Shown here: in pieces, positions 51,559-63,942 of the stretch
How the letters are laid out: the number at the start of each line of letters is the position of its first letter
Position numbering within the stretch: position 1 is the first letter of the stretch
From: Dioszegia crocea
Taxonomy: Eukaryota > Basidiomycota > Tremellomycetes > Tremellales > Bulleribasidiaceae
Direction: 5' to 3'
NCBI GenBank assembly: GCA_001600615.1
Contig: BCKK01000001.1
Location: 1,217,082-1,281,081 of the forward strand
DNA: 64,000 nucleotides
Notes under the pieces: generated by a model
Databases searched by the model: none
What the model was told of the DNA's origin: nothing
What the model saw: the letters and a program-made list of their open reading frames with translations, nothing else
Position numbers and translations under genes: made by a program

Positions 51559-54500
51559 TCATCGCCTCGTCGAGTAATCCGATCCAGGCGGACCCGCTAA
51601 GCTCCCGTAGGCATCGTACGGATCCGCATAGCCCCCGCCGGGAGGACTTGGACCTCTGCTCTGCCCCTGGCTACCGGCCCCATGTTCCGCACCCCGTGGG
51701 TAATTCACGGGTTGGGGTTGAGAGTAAGCATACGAGTACGGCCCTGCTTGGCTCTGCGGGGTTGCATTGCCTAAATCTCCCCTGTCCCAGGACGCGTCGC
51801 TCTGCATGGACCTGTTGGTATCCTGTCGTCGCATGGTTGGTGGAGTGTAGCCGGCTGGAGGTGAGGTGAAGGCTGTGGGAGGGTAAGGCACGCCTCCGCC
51901 AGAGCCGTGCCGACGGGGCGGAGGGCTGAGAGGGGTAGGCTGAACATTATCGAGAAGAGGAGCAGACGAGATCGAGTCTGATGTGCCGGGATGAGAAGGG
52001 TAGGGGCGAGAGGCCTGTCGCCGGGGCGTGTACTGGTCAGATCTGCCCTGGCCGGCGCCGATGAGGTGATCCGAGGAAGGGTTGTCGAGTGGGAGGTTGA
52101 ACACCGAAGAGTCGTTATTGGGGAGTGGATAGTGGCCGTACTCGCCTTGCCGAGGCATGGGGTACTGGCTATACTCCTCCTTAGGCGTCATGTACGGAGT
52201 GCCGAATTCGGATTTCCCACCACCACCCAGCATATCGGTAGAGGCGATCGACCTCGTGTCCCAATTCAACTCGCTCTTGGTTCCATCGCCCGTCGGGTCA
52301 TACTCAAGGTTCTCCTCGCGGACAGCCTTGATCTCCACGCCGTCGTGCTGATTCTTTCCGGCGAACCAGGGGTAGACACTGAGCACCTCTCGAGCGAGAC
52401 CTTCTTGGGATTTGTGAACCATAATCTGGTACAGCTTGTCGTGCTGGAGAGCAGGGTGGAGGAATCGCTTCTCCATCTCAGAGTGTCGAGTTCGCTTTTC
52501 GGTCATGGACATCCTGCGTTCCGTCTCGGCCTCTTCGGCTGTGGGTTTGTAGTATCGGAATTGAGCCTCGGCAGTGCGTGACATGTAGATTTTGAAGGCG
52601 AGCATGATGAGGAGGGGAGGAACAGCAGCGATACTGTCGAGCCATCTGCGGCGGACCAGAGCGGTAGCTATTGGGTCAGTACAAGCCCTGCAGATAATCG
52701 AGACACTTACTCAGAACCATGAGCAATTGCATTAGGAATGCGCAGGCAATCAATCGGTTGACATAAACGTTCCACATCCTACCGCCGGATTCGGCGCGAG
52801 ACACATAGACGTAGAGGAGTTGGTATTTGTACTGCACACGTGAGCTCGGAACAATATCGAGGGCTAGAATGAACTTACCACGATCGAAGAGAACCAGAAT
52901 ACTGCCGCAGCGCCAATGGCGACCAAGGGCGCAAGCGGGGCGTATATCAAGCCGACAGCGCAGACGAATAGCAAATTGACCGAGACTGACGTCAGTCCTA
53001 TCCAGGCTGAATGACTCACCAACTGGGTAGTCGAAGTAACTAGGTTTGGTCATGTCCCTGACTTCTCGAGGAGTGTGGCGGAACATCACCCGTCTGAGCG
53101 AGACCAGCGCGAGCTTGATGAGTTGAATCAACTCAAAGAAGACCAGGAAACCACGGAGTGGAAGCCATGTAAGCCAGTATGTGCTCTGCTGGACGTAGGT
53201 GCCCTGAATCACTAATGATCAGCCCCGATCGCATGACTGGCTTACGGAATGGGATCTGCTTGATGCCGTTCAACACCTCCCAGACGGACTTCTGCTGCCC
53301 GATTTGCTGAACCACTGTTGCGATGGACGAGTAAGCCACACCGATCAGGGTGAAGATGAACAAGTTGGACACAATGATGAAAAAGAAGTAGCGAGCGGTG
53401 ACTGCGCGGTCTAATCGGGATCGGGTAGGTGCGCCTTGGTATTTGGAGATTTTCCGAATGACGATCGGGAGGAAGTAACCGAAGAGGACAGCAATGACTG
53501 AGGGGAGTACACCAGATACGATGGAGAACTAGAAATCAGCTCAGCAAGCTTATCAAACCTACACTCCAGTCGCCCCATCGTCCAGCCTTCTGCCAGTCTC
53601 CCAGGAAGTTGATGTAGATGGTAAGTTGACCCAGGTTCGCCAAAGCAGACACAATCAACAGGGGGATTGTGTTCAAGAAGCAAACGACAGCGATCCAGAA
53701 GAATCCCAAACTGCGCCTGGTGACGATTTGTCCGGACTCCTTGCTGACATTCTCCCAAACGATATCGAGGGGCATAGGTGCGAGGGCCAGTTCGGCGCCG
53801 TGCAACTCCTTCTGCTTGCCCCGGTGGGTCTGAGCAATCCGGTGCGCCTCGGCGATGGTCTTAAAGGTCACAAAGCCATAATTCTCGCCTTCGACCCGAG
53901 TGGTGGGTTTACCAGATTTACGAGCTTTGCGCTCCTGCTTCAGAAGGGAGTCGATGTTGCGGCGTTTGTCGTCAATCTTGTCGCGGAGGAATTTGATCTG
54001 CTGGGCGAGATAGTCGATGGCGTCCTTTGATGTAAGCTTGAGCCCTGGCCATGAAACAGCGTGCTCACCTTCTTCTGTCCCCCCATGCCCATAAAGCTAC
54101 CCTTCTTCAAGGTCGGCCGGGTGTTTGCCATCTTCCCGCCTTTGAGATATTTGACCAGATACGATTCAAGCTCTTTGACGGCCTCGTTGTGATCCTCCAC
54201 CATCGCTGGGAAATCTTCCAATCTCCGTCCGATAGCAGTACAGTCAATTTCGGGGCCTGTCCATCAGCACCGCCAGTAAAATGTGACTCACCAATCTTGA
54301 TCCCGTCCACCTTCAGCTTGCCCATGAGCGCCACAAGCCCCTCATCGCTCCTGTAATCCTTCCTGACGTGCGTGATCATCAGAGTTCGAGAGTAGATTTT
54401 CGTCTGGTAGGCCGGCGAGCGGAACCATCGGATCCGCAATTGCACCATTGCCTGCCAGTTACGCCAGACGAAGAACATGATGATGAAGTTGAAGATGTAA

Positions 54501-55162
54501 CTCATCCCAAGCGACACCCACATCCAGTTGCCGGAGACATTTTGGATAGTGAGGAGATTGAGTGAGGTCCGGTTGCCGCTTTCGACGAACTTCAGGTTGT
54601 AGATGATATTGATGGTCATCAGGCTGGCGCAGGGAACGACGAGGATGGTGAAAATGTTCCGAAGCATCCGGATGAACCGAAGGAAGGTAGTCGCGTCCAG
54701 GCCTGCAATTAGCATATGCGCGATAGTGCGATAAAGGACAATCACTTACCGATGTTGGAGATCATCTGCTCCTCCTTCAGGTGCACAACAGGGCTGAACC
54801 AGGCAAAGAAGCCATTGGAGATGGCAGGTGGTGGAGGTTCATAATCTGGGTTGTCCGAAGGGTGGACAGGGGCTGGTAGCTGGTATTTGATCTGGTCGTC
54901 AGCCTAGCCTCTCATTCTGACAGAGGACGCAGCCTACCTTTGGCGCATAGACTTTCTTCTCTCGAGGTCGGAAGAATGAGAATGCAGCTACTGTCGCGAG
55001 CTGTATATCAGTAAAGACACTCGGGGCCGGGCAAAAGCTTACCGATATTCCCGTCATCAGGGCCAATTGTGAGCCCACAGCCTTGACCGTCACCTGTGAC
55101 AAGGTCTTGTTGTGGGACGTCACGAGAGACTGGAGCGCATCTGCGTCGAACGTCGTGCTCAT
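51559..55162 (-). CDS. CSC1: CSC1/OSCA/TMEM63-type cation channel (DUF221)
   Basis: Members of this family are mechano- or osmosensitive cation channels in plasma or internal membranes. The start is ATG 55162 (MSTTFDADALQ...), with about nine exons. The N-terminal part has QLALMTGI-VATVAAFSFFRPREKKVYAPK, then NGFFAWFSPVVHLKEEQMISNIGLDATTFLRFIRML, the standard first two helices. The cytosolic region has SRTLMITHVRKDYRSDEGL and GFVTFKTIAEAHRIAQTH. The long channel domain runs from PLDIVWENVSKE through many helices (SLGFFWIAVVCFLNTIPLL, VLPSVIAVLFGYFLPIVIRKISKYQGAPTRS, ARYFFFIIVSNLFIFTLIGVAYSS). The C-terminal ~250 aa is disordered and Ser/Pro/Tyr-rich, ending SDYSTRR at TGA 51559. Family assignment is strong; which paralogue (CSC1, RSN1 or PHM7) is not certain. 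Confidence 0.92.
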
Positions 55163-57114
55163 ACTGGGAATGGATCGACGATAAATAGTATGGATCGGGG
55201 TGGTAATAGGTGCCGCAGATCTGCACTTCGCAGTTGGCAACGGGGCAATTGGTCGGTAGTCGGCAAGGCCAGTCGCGTAGCGACTTGGTGAAAATCTGTA
55301 GAAAACCCTCGAGACACAGTCCTGAGGTCCTTTTTGTGTGTTCTTTTGTGGCCAAATATGGACTGTCTGAATGATCTGTGGTTGATAAACAGGTAGATAG
55401 AACGAGTGATGATGGGGAAGAGATGGAAAATTGCCCCGCAGTTGGAGCATCCACCCTAAACGTCACCATGTGACGTAACGGAGAACGAGGGGTTGTTTCG
55501 GATCTTGCCCTGTATATGACTGCCTTTTGTCCCTATCTGGTGCTTAAAAATAGCTGTCTCGGCGAGGCAGAGCAACCCCCTGTCTCAACGATCTCTCTGT
55601 CCTCGAAAAGATTTCCGCGAGCCTGCGGGAAAAGCCAGGCGGGAGGCAAGAATTGTGGTCTCGACGTGATCCGCCTCTTCACGCGACTGGAAAATTTTCC
55701 GCGGTGCACAGCTTTCATTATGGCCCCGGCATCTTTAATCATGTTGCTGCATGCATTGCGCCCACGCGGACTGTATCGATAACTTGTCGTCGGTGATGCC
55801 GTCGCCCTCAGTTGAGGCGCTGCTATCGGAACAAGTATATACTGCCGACCAAAATTGCATCTTTGGCGTGCCTTTGCGCCCGGTGGAAACCTTAATTCAC
55901 CAAAGGGCCGCGCTGGAGGCGATGTGACAGAAATGCTATAGGTTCCGGGGGAGTGAGCCGCTGGCCGACAGATCGTCCCTCGCGAGAGCAAGACGGCAGG
56001 AGTTGACAGGCTCTGCAGACTCTTGTTACACTGGAAGAGCATGGCTGTGAAATTTTTATCTCACTGTCACACCGGTGTCTGCCAGCAGGCGCTCTATAGC
56101 AAACTAACGCATTCCATAATCTACGATCAGCTTGGTTTCATCTCACCCTACTCTCATGCCCTCGATCCTTCCTTCCCATCCAGCCTTTACAGTCCACACA
56201 GCAGCTGTCGCTCCAGCATCTCCTAACACATTTTTGCCTTCATATCGAGTGGCCTGTGTGTGACTCGAAGTCACAGCCAAAAGTGTGACTATTGCCACCA
56301 GTGACCAGACCAAAGTGCCACTTTTGACCAACGCCGAAGCGCCGAAAGTCGCGGCCATGGAGCTCAGCTGTAGGAGCTGCATTCCAGAGATTCTCACCCC
56401 GTGCCGGCGAGCGAGGACGCTTGCTCGCCGCACAGCCAGTAATGATGCCAAGGTGGCGTAGCTGTCCGTACACTGGCGAGTTCAACGGCTCAATCAATGC
56501 CGCGAAATATTATACGCGGTGGGGTAGTACTGGGTCATCGTATGTAATGTCCTGGTGCTACTTCACCTAGCGCGCCGAAATGGTCGTGACTACTTGGACG
56601 GTTGCCTATACGATTCAACACGGCTCACCTTCGGGTGAGTGCAGAGCTGGGTCTATGGGACGAACCCTTGTGGAAGGTGTACACGCATTCTTTTTGCTTC
56701 TCACGCATGAGTAATAGTCTTTACAATTTCTTCAAGACAAGAAAAGGTCAAGCCAGACTGAAGTAGCTGCACGTCTGAGTCACTGAGAGACCTCAGCATA
56801 CTGACATCTGACAATACCACATGGACAGAGCTGTTGTTGGTGAGCACGACCTTCGATCTCACGTTGTCATATTTGTGCGGAGTAGCTCAGGTCATCAAGA
56901 AGATGGTCCGGCAGTGACATACGCGAGACTGCAAAGGGTCAGCCTCGCCTACTCAGCAGCCACGTCTGAGAACGGTGAGTTGACGAATTATTCGCCACCC
57001 GTCCACCGAGCTGAGAGGGATCCTCAAGCTATTTCCGATTCTCCGCGGGGCTCCAATCTCCAGTGACATGCCGAAGCTATTCATCCTCGCTATCTGCATA
57101 TAAGAGCTCTTAAG
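55163..57114 (+). other. longest intergenic region, no supportable gene
   Basis: Nearly 2 kb between the divergent CSC1-like gene and the glutamine amidotransferase. The longest frame, on the minus strand at 55533-56042 (169 codons), has no signal, domain or splice continuation and is probably chance. A perfect CTCACC-TTCG-GGTGAG hairpin lies at 56624-56639. The region likely holds two promoters. Confidence 0.5.
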
Positions 57115-58218
57115 ATGGTGCAACGGACAGTGAGAGTAGCGCTCTTGCTATGTGACACACCGGTAAGCGGCCGGAATCTTTGCGTTTGGCCCAAGTTCCA
57201 AGCACTAATGCTTGGTAGCTGCCCTCAGTCGTCGAAACGTATGGGAACTGTAAGCTCTTATCTATCACTGCCATGAAGTTTGCTGATGAAGAGACCTGAA
57301 GATATATACAAATTGGCTATCATCTGCTCTCGATTGCTACCCCGATCAAGACATAGCCAAAAATGTCAATCTTATCGTGGACGGATACGATGTTGTCGAT
57401 GCTATGGAGTACCCGGACAGGGAACGACTCCAGCCAGGACATCCAGAGGCGTATGATGTCGTCATGATGACTGGCTCAAGTGAGTATTCTGAGCATCCAG
57501 AGCTAACGACAGAGCACGACGCGCATAACCTCTCAAACCCCTTCGTCTCGAAACTTGTCGACTTCATACGCAGGGTGGGAACATCGGCCGAGACGAGTCA
57601 CATCAAGGTCGTTGCGGTGTGCTTTGGGCACCAGATCATTGCCATGGCTATGGGTGGAGAGTGTGTCAAGGGGACAAACGGATGGGAGGCGGGAGTGTAT
57701 AAGAATACCTTCTTGGAAAGTGGGCGGTATTGGTGGACTGGGGATGTTGATGGAGAGGGAGGGTCAGACGGCGTGGTACGCTGTCATTCTCTCAGACATG
57801 CCTCGTCTTTGCTGACGCTACAGTACATTGAACAGATGGTACTTCTTACTCCGCGTCCAGTCCAGGCATCACGGCTGACATGTAGCACCGCGACTACGTC
57901 TCTACTCTACCCCCAGATTTCACCCCGCTTCTCAGAACAGAGAGATACCCCAACCACTCGATGATCAAGCTCCATCCCGCCTCTACGCCCTCCGCGCCCC
58001 TCGCTCAGATATTCACAGTACAGGGCCATCCTGAGTTCACGCCGGACATTGTCAATCGCATGCTGGACGTCCGGGTGCCCGCGGGCATATTCTCGCCGGA
58101 AGAAGGGGCCGAGTCAAGGCGGCGCGCTGGGGGCAAAGATGGGAGTGGGGGCGAGGGATACGGCAGGGTCGGGTGGGCTATATGGCGGGTCATGTTGCAG
58201 GATCTACCGAGTAGCTAG
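57115..58218 (+). CDS. class I glutamine amidotransferase-like protein
   Basis: The class I GATase fold hydrolyses glutamine or gamma-glutamyl amides; stand-alone fungal members are related to gamma-glutamyl peptidases and GMP-synthase-like proteins. Exons: 57115-57162 (MVQRTVRVALLLCDTP), ~57221-57251 (LPSVVETYGN), then ~57301-57480, ~57513-57776, 57824-57838, and ~57887-58218. Visible motifs are VVMMTGSKHDAHN across an intron, the nucleophile region VVAVCFGHQIIAMAMGG with the catalytic Cys, and VQGHPEFT with the catalytic His-x-Glu. Part of the chain between these is a Gly-rich insertion. The second intron does not join in phase: one or two bases around the ATATATA at the exon start are in the wrong register. 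Either the splice site is unusual or there is a small indel. Function beyond the fold is unknown. Confidence 0.8.
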
Positions 58219-58394
58219 TCAGGGATGCCATGCGCAATACTCCATTAGGCCATCAAGCATCAAGGCACATTCCGCGATAAATGCTTCAACGTAAGCACGA
58301 TGACACACCAAAGTCGCGAACATTCCTCGCGAGCGAGCCAACTTGCGGTCCAAGTTCCTTCTCTTACACATACACTACTACACAATCCTTCATC

Positions 58395-60139
58395 ATGTCC
58401 CAAGTCGCTGTTGCCGCTCCTAGTCAGGTCTCAGCACGTACGACAGAGTACCTAGCCAGCCCGAGCCGGTATAGGGACGTCGACAAGGTGCTCGACAGGC
58501 GAGGTCCATGGACGGACGAGCAGTTCCAAGGCGGTCAAGCGGTATGCCATCACATCAAGGTTCTTCCCCTCTGGGCAAGAGGCTGATCATCAGGCGAAGG
58601 ACTTTCTTAGAACACAGGCTAAGATTCTCGTTATCGGTGCGGGTGGACTCGGATGTGAGATCTTGCAAAATCTGGCGTTGAGTGAGCTTCTATCCTTGAT
58701 GCGATTCTCCGGGGCTGAAGAGATCAGCTGGCTTCCACGATATTCATGTCATTGATATGGACACTATCGACATATCGAATCTCAACCGACAATTCTTGTT
58801 CCGGTACATCTCACCGCTTACTCTGCATCAGAAGTAATAGCTGATTGGATGAGAGAAACGGATGTGGGCAACTCGAAAGCTAACGTCGCTGCTGCATTCA
58901 TCATGCAGCGCGTTCCTGGTGTCAAAGTCACTCCGTACGTCTACTTCAGATATATTGTCAGGAGACATAGCTGATTATGAAGCTACTTTGGCAAGATCCA
59001 AGATCACCCTGCGTCATTTTACCAATCCTTCGACATTATCATCGCCGGCCTTGACTCCATCCCCGCTAGACGATGGATCAATGCCACACTTGTTGATTCT
59101 GCGATTCAGGATGAAGAGATCACTCCTTTGATTGATGGTGGGACTGAAGGTGAGCTTGCCTGGCCTCAGGAAGCGGTCGCAGAGCTGATCAGTCTAGGTT
59201 TCCGTGGGCAGGCTCGAGTGATCATCCCCGCCATATCGTCATGCTATGAATGTTCCGTAAGCCTTGGTACTCTATTTGGGTTCGTTTACTGACCGCTAGA
59301 TCGATACTATTGCCCCTCCTACCGCATACCCAATCTGCACCATCGCCAACACCCCCAGGTTGCCCGAACACTGCATCGAATGGGCCAGTGTGCTCGAATG
59401 GCCCAAAGTTTTTAAAGGTGAGCATAGAACTGTTGCTCTGCCTGACGACTGAAGCTGACAAGATAGACAAAAAGATGGATACGGACGATCCAGATCATAT
59501 TGAGTGGCTATACCAACGCGCATCCAACCGCGCCAACGAGTTCAAGATCGAGGGGGTTACCTGGGCTTTGACTCAGGGCGTGGTGAAGAACATCATCCCG
59601 GCTATTGCGAGCACAAACGCCATCATTGCTGGTGAGCTATAACGGCCCATACATCGGGAACAAGCTAACTCTCTAGCTTCTTGCTGTAATGAAGCCTTCA
59701 AACTTGCCGTCGTCGCCGCCCCATCACTCGACAACTACATGATGTACTCGGGCAACGAATCGCTCTATGCCTACACTTTCCAGTTTGAGAAGCGGGCCGA
59801 ATGCCCTGTGTGCGGCGGCGAGTCGATCGAAGTTCAAGCGGACAAGGAATGGACATTGGAGACGCTGCTGGAGAAGCTGGAGGACAGGCAGGACATGTCA
59901 GTTACAACTTCCCCGGTCCGCCTGAGATTCCAGCTGACGGCTTTAGGCAGATCAAGCGTCCCTCACTCGCTTACGAGTCCGGTGCACCACTCTTCTTCCA
60001 AGCCCCACCTCAGCTGTACGAATCAACCAAACCGAACCTCACCAAAACGCTATCGGAGCTGTTTAAGGAGGACTCGACGGTGATCATCACGGACCCAAAC
60101 CTGCCTTTCCAAGTCACGGTTTCAATCAAGCTTTCGTAG
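58395..60139 (+). CDS. UBA3: NEDD8-activating enzyme E1 catalytic subunit (Uba3)
   Basis: Uba3, with Ula1/NAE1, adenylates NEDD8/Rub1 and passes it to Ubc12 for cullin neddylation. ATG 58395 starts [13 protein letters not shown]; the product is about 430 aa in about nine exons. The adenylation domain has [20 protein letters not shown] (nucleotide loop) and [19 protein letters not shown]. Later comes [20 protein letters not shown], the zinc ligands CYEC and CPVCGG, and the catalytic-Cys segment [20 protein letters not shown]. The helical part has [25 protein letters not shown]. The C-terminal ubiquitin-fold domain ends with [21 protein letters not shown] at 60139. All key residues are present and the length is typical. 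Confidence 0.95.
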
Positions 60140-60626
60140 GATATCAGCGCTGGGGAGACAAGGCCTAGACCCCCATAGAGTCATGCATGCTACTATCATC
60201 GTCCTACAAGGATAGCGGTACTGTATCCGGATTTTGTCCCGGAACTTTTAAATTCCGGAACATGATCGGGACCGGATCTTGAATTTCTGGAAAAGCCAAG
60301 ACCGAAATGACGAGATGTGTTTTTGGCTGGTGACCAAAGACAATCAACCTTTCATCTATACAATACAGCCTTGTCTATCCTACATAGCATCTGCACTAGA
60401 GTCACGCCGCTCCGCACTAGCTGAGAGTCCTGCACACCCGTCACCCCGTTAAAATCTTTGCCAGAGGTTGCGCAACCCAGCACGGAGGAGAGATCCCTAC
60501 CAGCACTTCGGCGCCTTTTCGATCCGGTGCTATAGTGGCGCTCACCGGCCTTCGCTGGTCTCTGGACACACCCGCTCTGGCAGTAGTTCCTTCGACTATT
60601 ATCTACAACGAGACCCCATCCCCAAT
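60140..60626 (+). other. intergenic, no gene seen
   Basis: About 490 bp between UBA3 and the next gene. A short inverted motif near 60230-60280 (GGATTTTGTCCCGGAACTTTTAAATTCCGGAACATG) contains TTCCGGAA and is a candidate regulatory palindrome. Nothing else could be supported. Confidence 0.4.
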
Positions 60627-61640
60627 ATGTCTTCCACGACTTCATCCCCCAGCATCAGCAATATCTTCCCCACGGCGACGGCATCAGGACCCTCCCGGGA
60701 CACTGGGATTGGTGCCCAGAACCCAACGACCTACTACTTTGTCGTGAGTGTTATTGATTCCACTTGCCACCAGCTATGCCTGCGAGAAAGATGTCCCTCG
60801 CAAAATCAAGGCCAGAGCTGACAGTCTCAGTTCCTCGGTGTTCTCGTCGTCCTTCTCACCATTGCCGCCACCCTATCCCTTCGTGCTTTCCGTATAAGAC
60901 GGCGATACCGCACCGCTACTCAACTAGCTCTCATGCGCGGCGAACCACTACCGCCGATGCAGACCCGGGAGGAGTTCTGGGGATTCGGAGCGATGGCGTG
61001 GCGGGGAGATATAGGGCCCGATGAGGTGGACCGGGTGATGGCTGCTGGGGGAAGAAGGGGCAAGGGCAAGGGGGTCTGGGAGAAGGTACCTACGTTACTG
61101 GAGGCGGAAGTGGATGAGAAGGGGTATGGCGATGGACTAGAGGAATGTCTAGTGAGTCCCTGATTATCATGGCGACAGTGCAGGTTCGAGTCTGTGCTGA
61201 TCCTCACTCAGCCTGTCACACTGCATTCCCTTCTACCCCGCATAGACCCGGAATATGCCGCTGCGCAGTCAGCTTCTGCCGCTTCCGGATCTACATCCCC
61301 CTCCCGAGGTGCAGGCTCATCTCGACTTGGCATGAGCGAGATTCGCCGACAAATCAGACATGGACCCCGTCATTCCCGTCCTGCTGACACGACTTCTGCG
61401 TCTGCTGCGACACCGGAGTCAACGAAGGAAATAGACAGGGGCGTGGGAATAGGAGAAGGGGTACGAGTCGCAATTGTCATTCGGATGCCGCGGGATCCGG
61501 CCGAGGTGGAGGAGGAAGAACGGAGGAGCTTAGGGAGTGATGCCCTTGAATATGGGGATGAGAGGCCTGGATGGGAGAGTGGAATGGAATTGGGAGTGTG
61601 GGAAGGGGCAGTCGGAGACTTTGCAAAAAGGGCATCATGA
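60627..61640 (+). CDS. single-pass membrane protein, function unknown
   Basis: Not recognised. Three exons: 60627 to ~60742 (MSSTTSSPSISNIFPTATASG...YYFV), ~60831-61150 and ~61210-61640, in phase. The N-terminal ~38 aa is Ser/Thr-rich and probably lumenal or extracellular. One strong helix follows (VFLGVLVVLLTIAATLSLRAF), flanked by the positively charged RIRRRYR, which puts the rest in the cytosol. The cytosolic part includes TREEFWGFGAMAWRGDIGPDEVDRV and later HSLLPRIDPEYAAAQSASAASG, then a Ser/Pro-rich stretch and an acidic end. The pattern resembles several uncharacterised fungal single-helix proteins; no enzyme motif is visible. Confidence 0.65.
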
Positions 61641-61722
61641 AATCTGCTCTCTTGCTTTGGAAAGGTGTTGTATGTTATTATATTCATGACAAGTCTGGGC
61701 GCTCAAGAGGAGTATACAAGAT

Positions 61723-62631
61723 TCACTTGAAGTGAGAAACGACTACGGCAATTGCAATCACCACCGAGAGGAGGACGAGGAAGACGGCAAAGGACCATGC
61801 ACAGCGACGGGCATACTTGAGCTCGACCTGTATCGTCAGCCACGCACCATTGTTGGAACTCAGGTAAGACTCACTTCGCGCAAGATCACAATCAGCTCTT
61901 CGAGCTTCTGCGCCTTGTCTGCATCTGCTTCTTCCTCGGTCGGCTTGAGAGGGATGCAAAGACTAAATGATCAGCCAGTGTACAGACTTGACAATTCCAA
62001 GTGGGTAGACTCACATCGCAAGACCAATCAACCACAGCAGAGGAAAGAGGAAACCCCACAACCAGCATTTCCGCGCCAAGGTATCCGGCTCCGTCTGAAC
62101 GTCTTCCGCATACATTGGCAGCTGCTCCCTGCTCGCCTGAAGACTGGGTAGACCGCTCTCGATGAAGACTGGGCGGATTTCGGCAGAGTGGGGGTGGTAT
62201 AGGGGAGGCGCAGCGGCGACTGCGAGCACATATCGGGGTGGCTCAGTCGCGGTTCTGGGTGTGCGAGGGGAAGAGGCATAGCGCGTGTCTGTGAAGGGAT
62301 CATTGGATGTAGATGTGGGAGTGTCGAGCGATCGGCCTCGAAGTTCCTCCAGTGCAATCTCGTACTCTGGCGCCAGAGGGACAGGCTTTCGCCGACTGCT
62401 GATGCTCGCGTTGGACTTGCGACGGGAAGCTTTGTGCTGGTATGCGGAGGGAGAAGTTGTTGAAGGGGTAGTTGGGGAGTCGAGCACTGGGGTGAAGAAG
62501 GGTGAACCGAACTCTGTGTCTGGGGTGAGGGGAGGGAGTGATCGGCTCGAGGAGCTAGCCGATGGTGATGGGCGTGTGGGTCGAGTAGGGGTGACAGGAT
62601 CTGCCGAAGCAGGTGAAGATTTGGCTGACAT
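61723..62631 (-). CDS. membrane protein with Ser/Pro-rich N-terminus, unknown
   Basis: Not recognised. Three exons: 62631 to ~62015, ~61962-61884 and ~61829-61723. ATG 62631 starts MSAKSSPASADPVTPTRPTR; the first ~170 aa is Ser/Thr/Pro-rich and disordered. Two hydrophobic helices follow near the C-terminus, WLWGFLFPLLWLIGLAM and AWSFAVFLVLLSVVIAIAVVVSHF, joined by a short charged linker (LKPTEEEADADKAQKLEELIVILRE) that reads as a helix. The second helix ends only three residues before the stop. This resembles a hairpin- or tail-type membrane anchor. It is convergent with the preceding gene (~80 bp between stops). Confidence 0.65.
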
Positions 62632-63410
62632 GATGGGATAATCTCAAATGACTGAAGGCGATGAGATGGGTGGGATGAACCGTGCACTCCCCTACTGATA
62701 TACCCTTTGAACGCCCAGACCCGCCTTCAGCAATCTCATCTGTCACCCCCTTCACACCTTCACTCACTCTGTTCAAAGCGTTCCAATTTTCGCCTCTTTC
62801 GACCGAAGCGCCTGATGCCTTTCAGCAGACTCGTCGCATTTAGTCATCCCTTTCACACACACACACAATCAAAGGCACGGCCGTCCTTCCGTCTCCAGGA
62901 TACGCTTCGCGGGCCCTCCTTCCTCCCCGAGAGTTCGGTGTTCCAGGTGTTAATTACCTCATGCATCCGATCTCAAAGCTTCACAGTGACTGGCCTTAGT
63001 CTCACAATCTGTAGCTGTGCTCGATTAGCGTTTGACTGCGCATAGTTTGGCTGGAGATCGGGGGAAGGGAAAAGATGAAACGCGCCCATTTCCCCGTGTT
63101 ACGTTATCCCGGCGTTACAGCATGGAACTGCGATTTCTGACGATGGTGGCCTGCGGAGTGTGGCACTTCTGCACCGGTCGAGCAGATTAGCAGACCCCGT
63201 ACTGAGATCTAGGACGATGATAAACTGTACGCAGTATGTGGCTGTACATGCTGCAAGAGATATAAGGTGGCCGCCATGCCTCGACAAAGAGACCCCATCG
63301 CAAGTTCCGCCCACACCACAAACTGCACATCTGCCCCGCCATTCATACCAGCATTTCCGCCAGTCCATCCTCCCCAACTTCCACTTCTGCCCCACATCAT
63401 ACTAGCCATC
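62632..63410 (+). other. divergent promoter region, no gene seen
   Basis: About 780 bp between the divergent membrane-protein gene and the secreted-protein gene. It contains a short (CA)n tract at about 62855-62870. No coding frame with motif support. Confidence 0.4.
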
Positions 63411-63942
63411 ATGCGCTCCTTCACCCTTGTCTCTATTCTCGCCTGCATGGCCACCGGTAAGTCTCTGGTGCATGCCTCCAGCCATGGGGTCGTCACCTGA
63501 CACAGCAGGCATTGCTGCTCTCCCAGCTCCCAGCGTGGTCGCTGCCCCCTCCGCCGCCATCTCTCCAGCCAGCCTTGGCTCCGCCCTCCCCTCCCCTCCC
63601 GCCATGCCTAGCGGGATGCCCAACGGCACCCTTCCCTGCGGCCCTCCCCCCATCGGTAACTTGACCATGGGCATGAACAGCACTCTCCCTCTTATCAACG
63701 GTACTATGCCGAACGGCACTCTCCCCATGATCAACGGCACAATGCCAAATGGTACCCTCCCCAGCCTGAATGGCACGGGTGTCTGTGGCCCTGACGGGCC
63801 TGGCGGTAACGAGACACTTGAGGGTGGTCGTGGTCCTGGCGGTCCGAGTCGGATGAACGGGACTTCGATGGCATTGCCATCTGGTGCGCCGTCTGCTGTC
63901 ATCTCGGCCCCGGCAGTCCCGTCAGCTTCGGCCAGCGCTTAG
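63411..63942 (+). CDS. secreted Asn/Gly/Pro-rich protein with N-glycosylation repeats
   Basis: Two exons: 63411-63456 and 63509-63942, ~159 aa. The N-terminus MRSFTLVSILACMATGIAALPAPS is a typical signal peptide, with cleavage expected after the small residues. After an Ala/Ser/Pro linker comes MPNGTLPCGPPPIGNLTMGMNSTLPL and then repeated INGTMPNGTLP units, giving about ten Asn-x-Thr/Ser sequons in ~80 residues. Only two Cys are seen. A Ser/Ala-rich C-terminus follows without an obvious hydrophobic GPI signal. It is probably a heavily glycosylated cell-wall or extracellular protein; no named family is claimed. Confidence 0.75.

Noticed and set aside
52000..52581. 196-codon plus-strand frame opposite the CSC1-like C-terminus
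   Set aside because: Antisense shadow of the disordered tail; no start context or motif.
55533..56042. 169-codon minus-strand frame
   Set aside because: Basic, motif-free and isolated; likely chance in the intergenic region.
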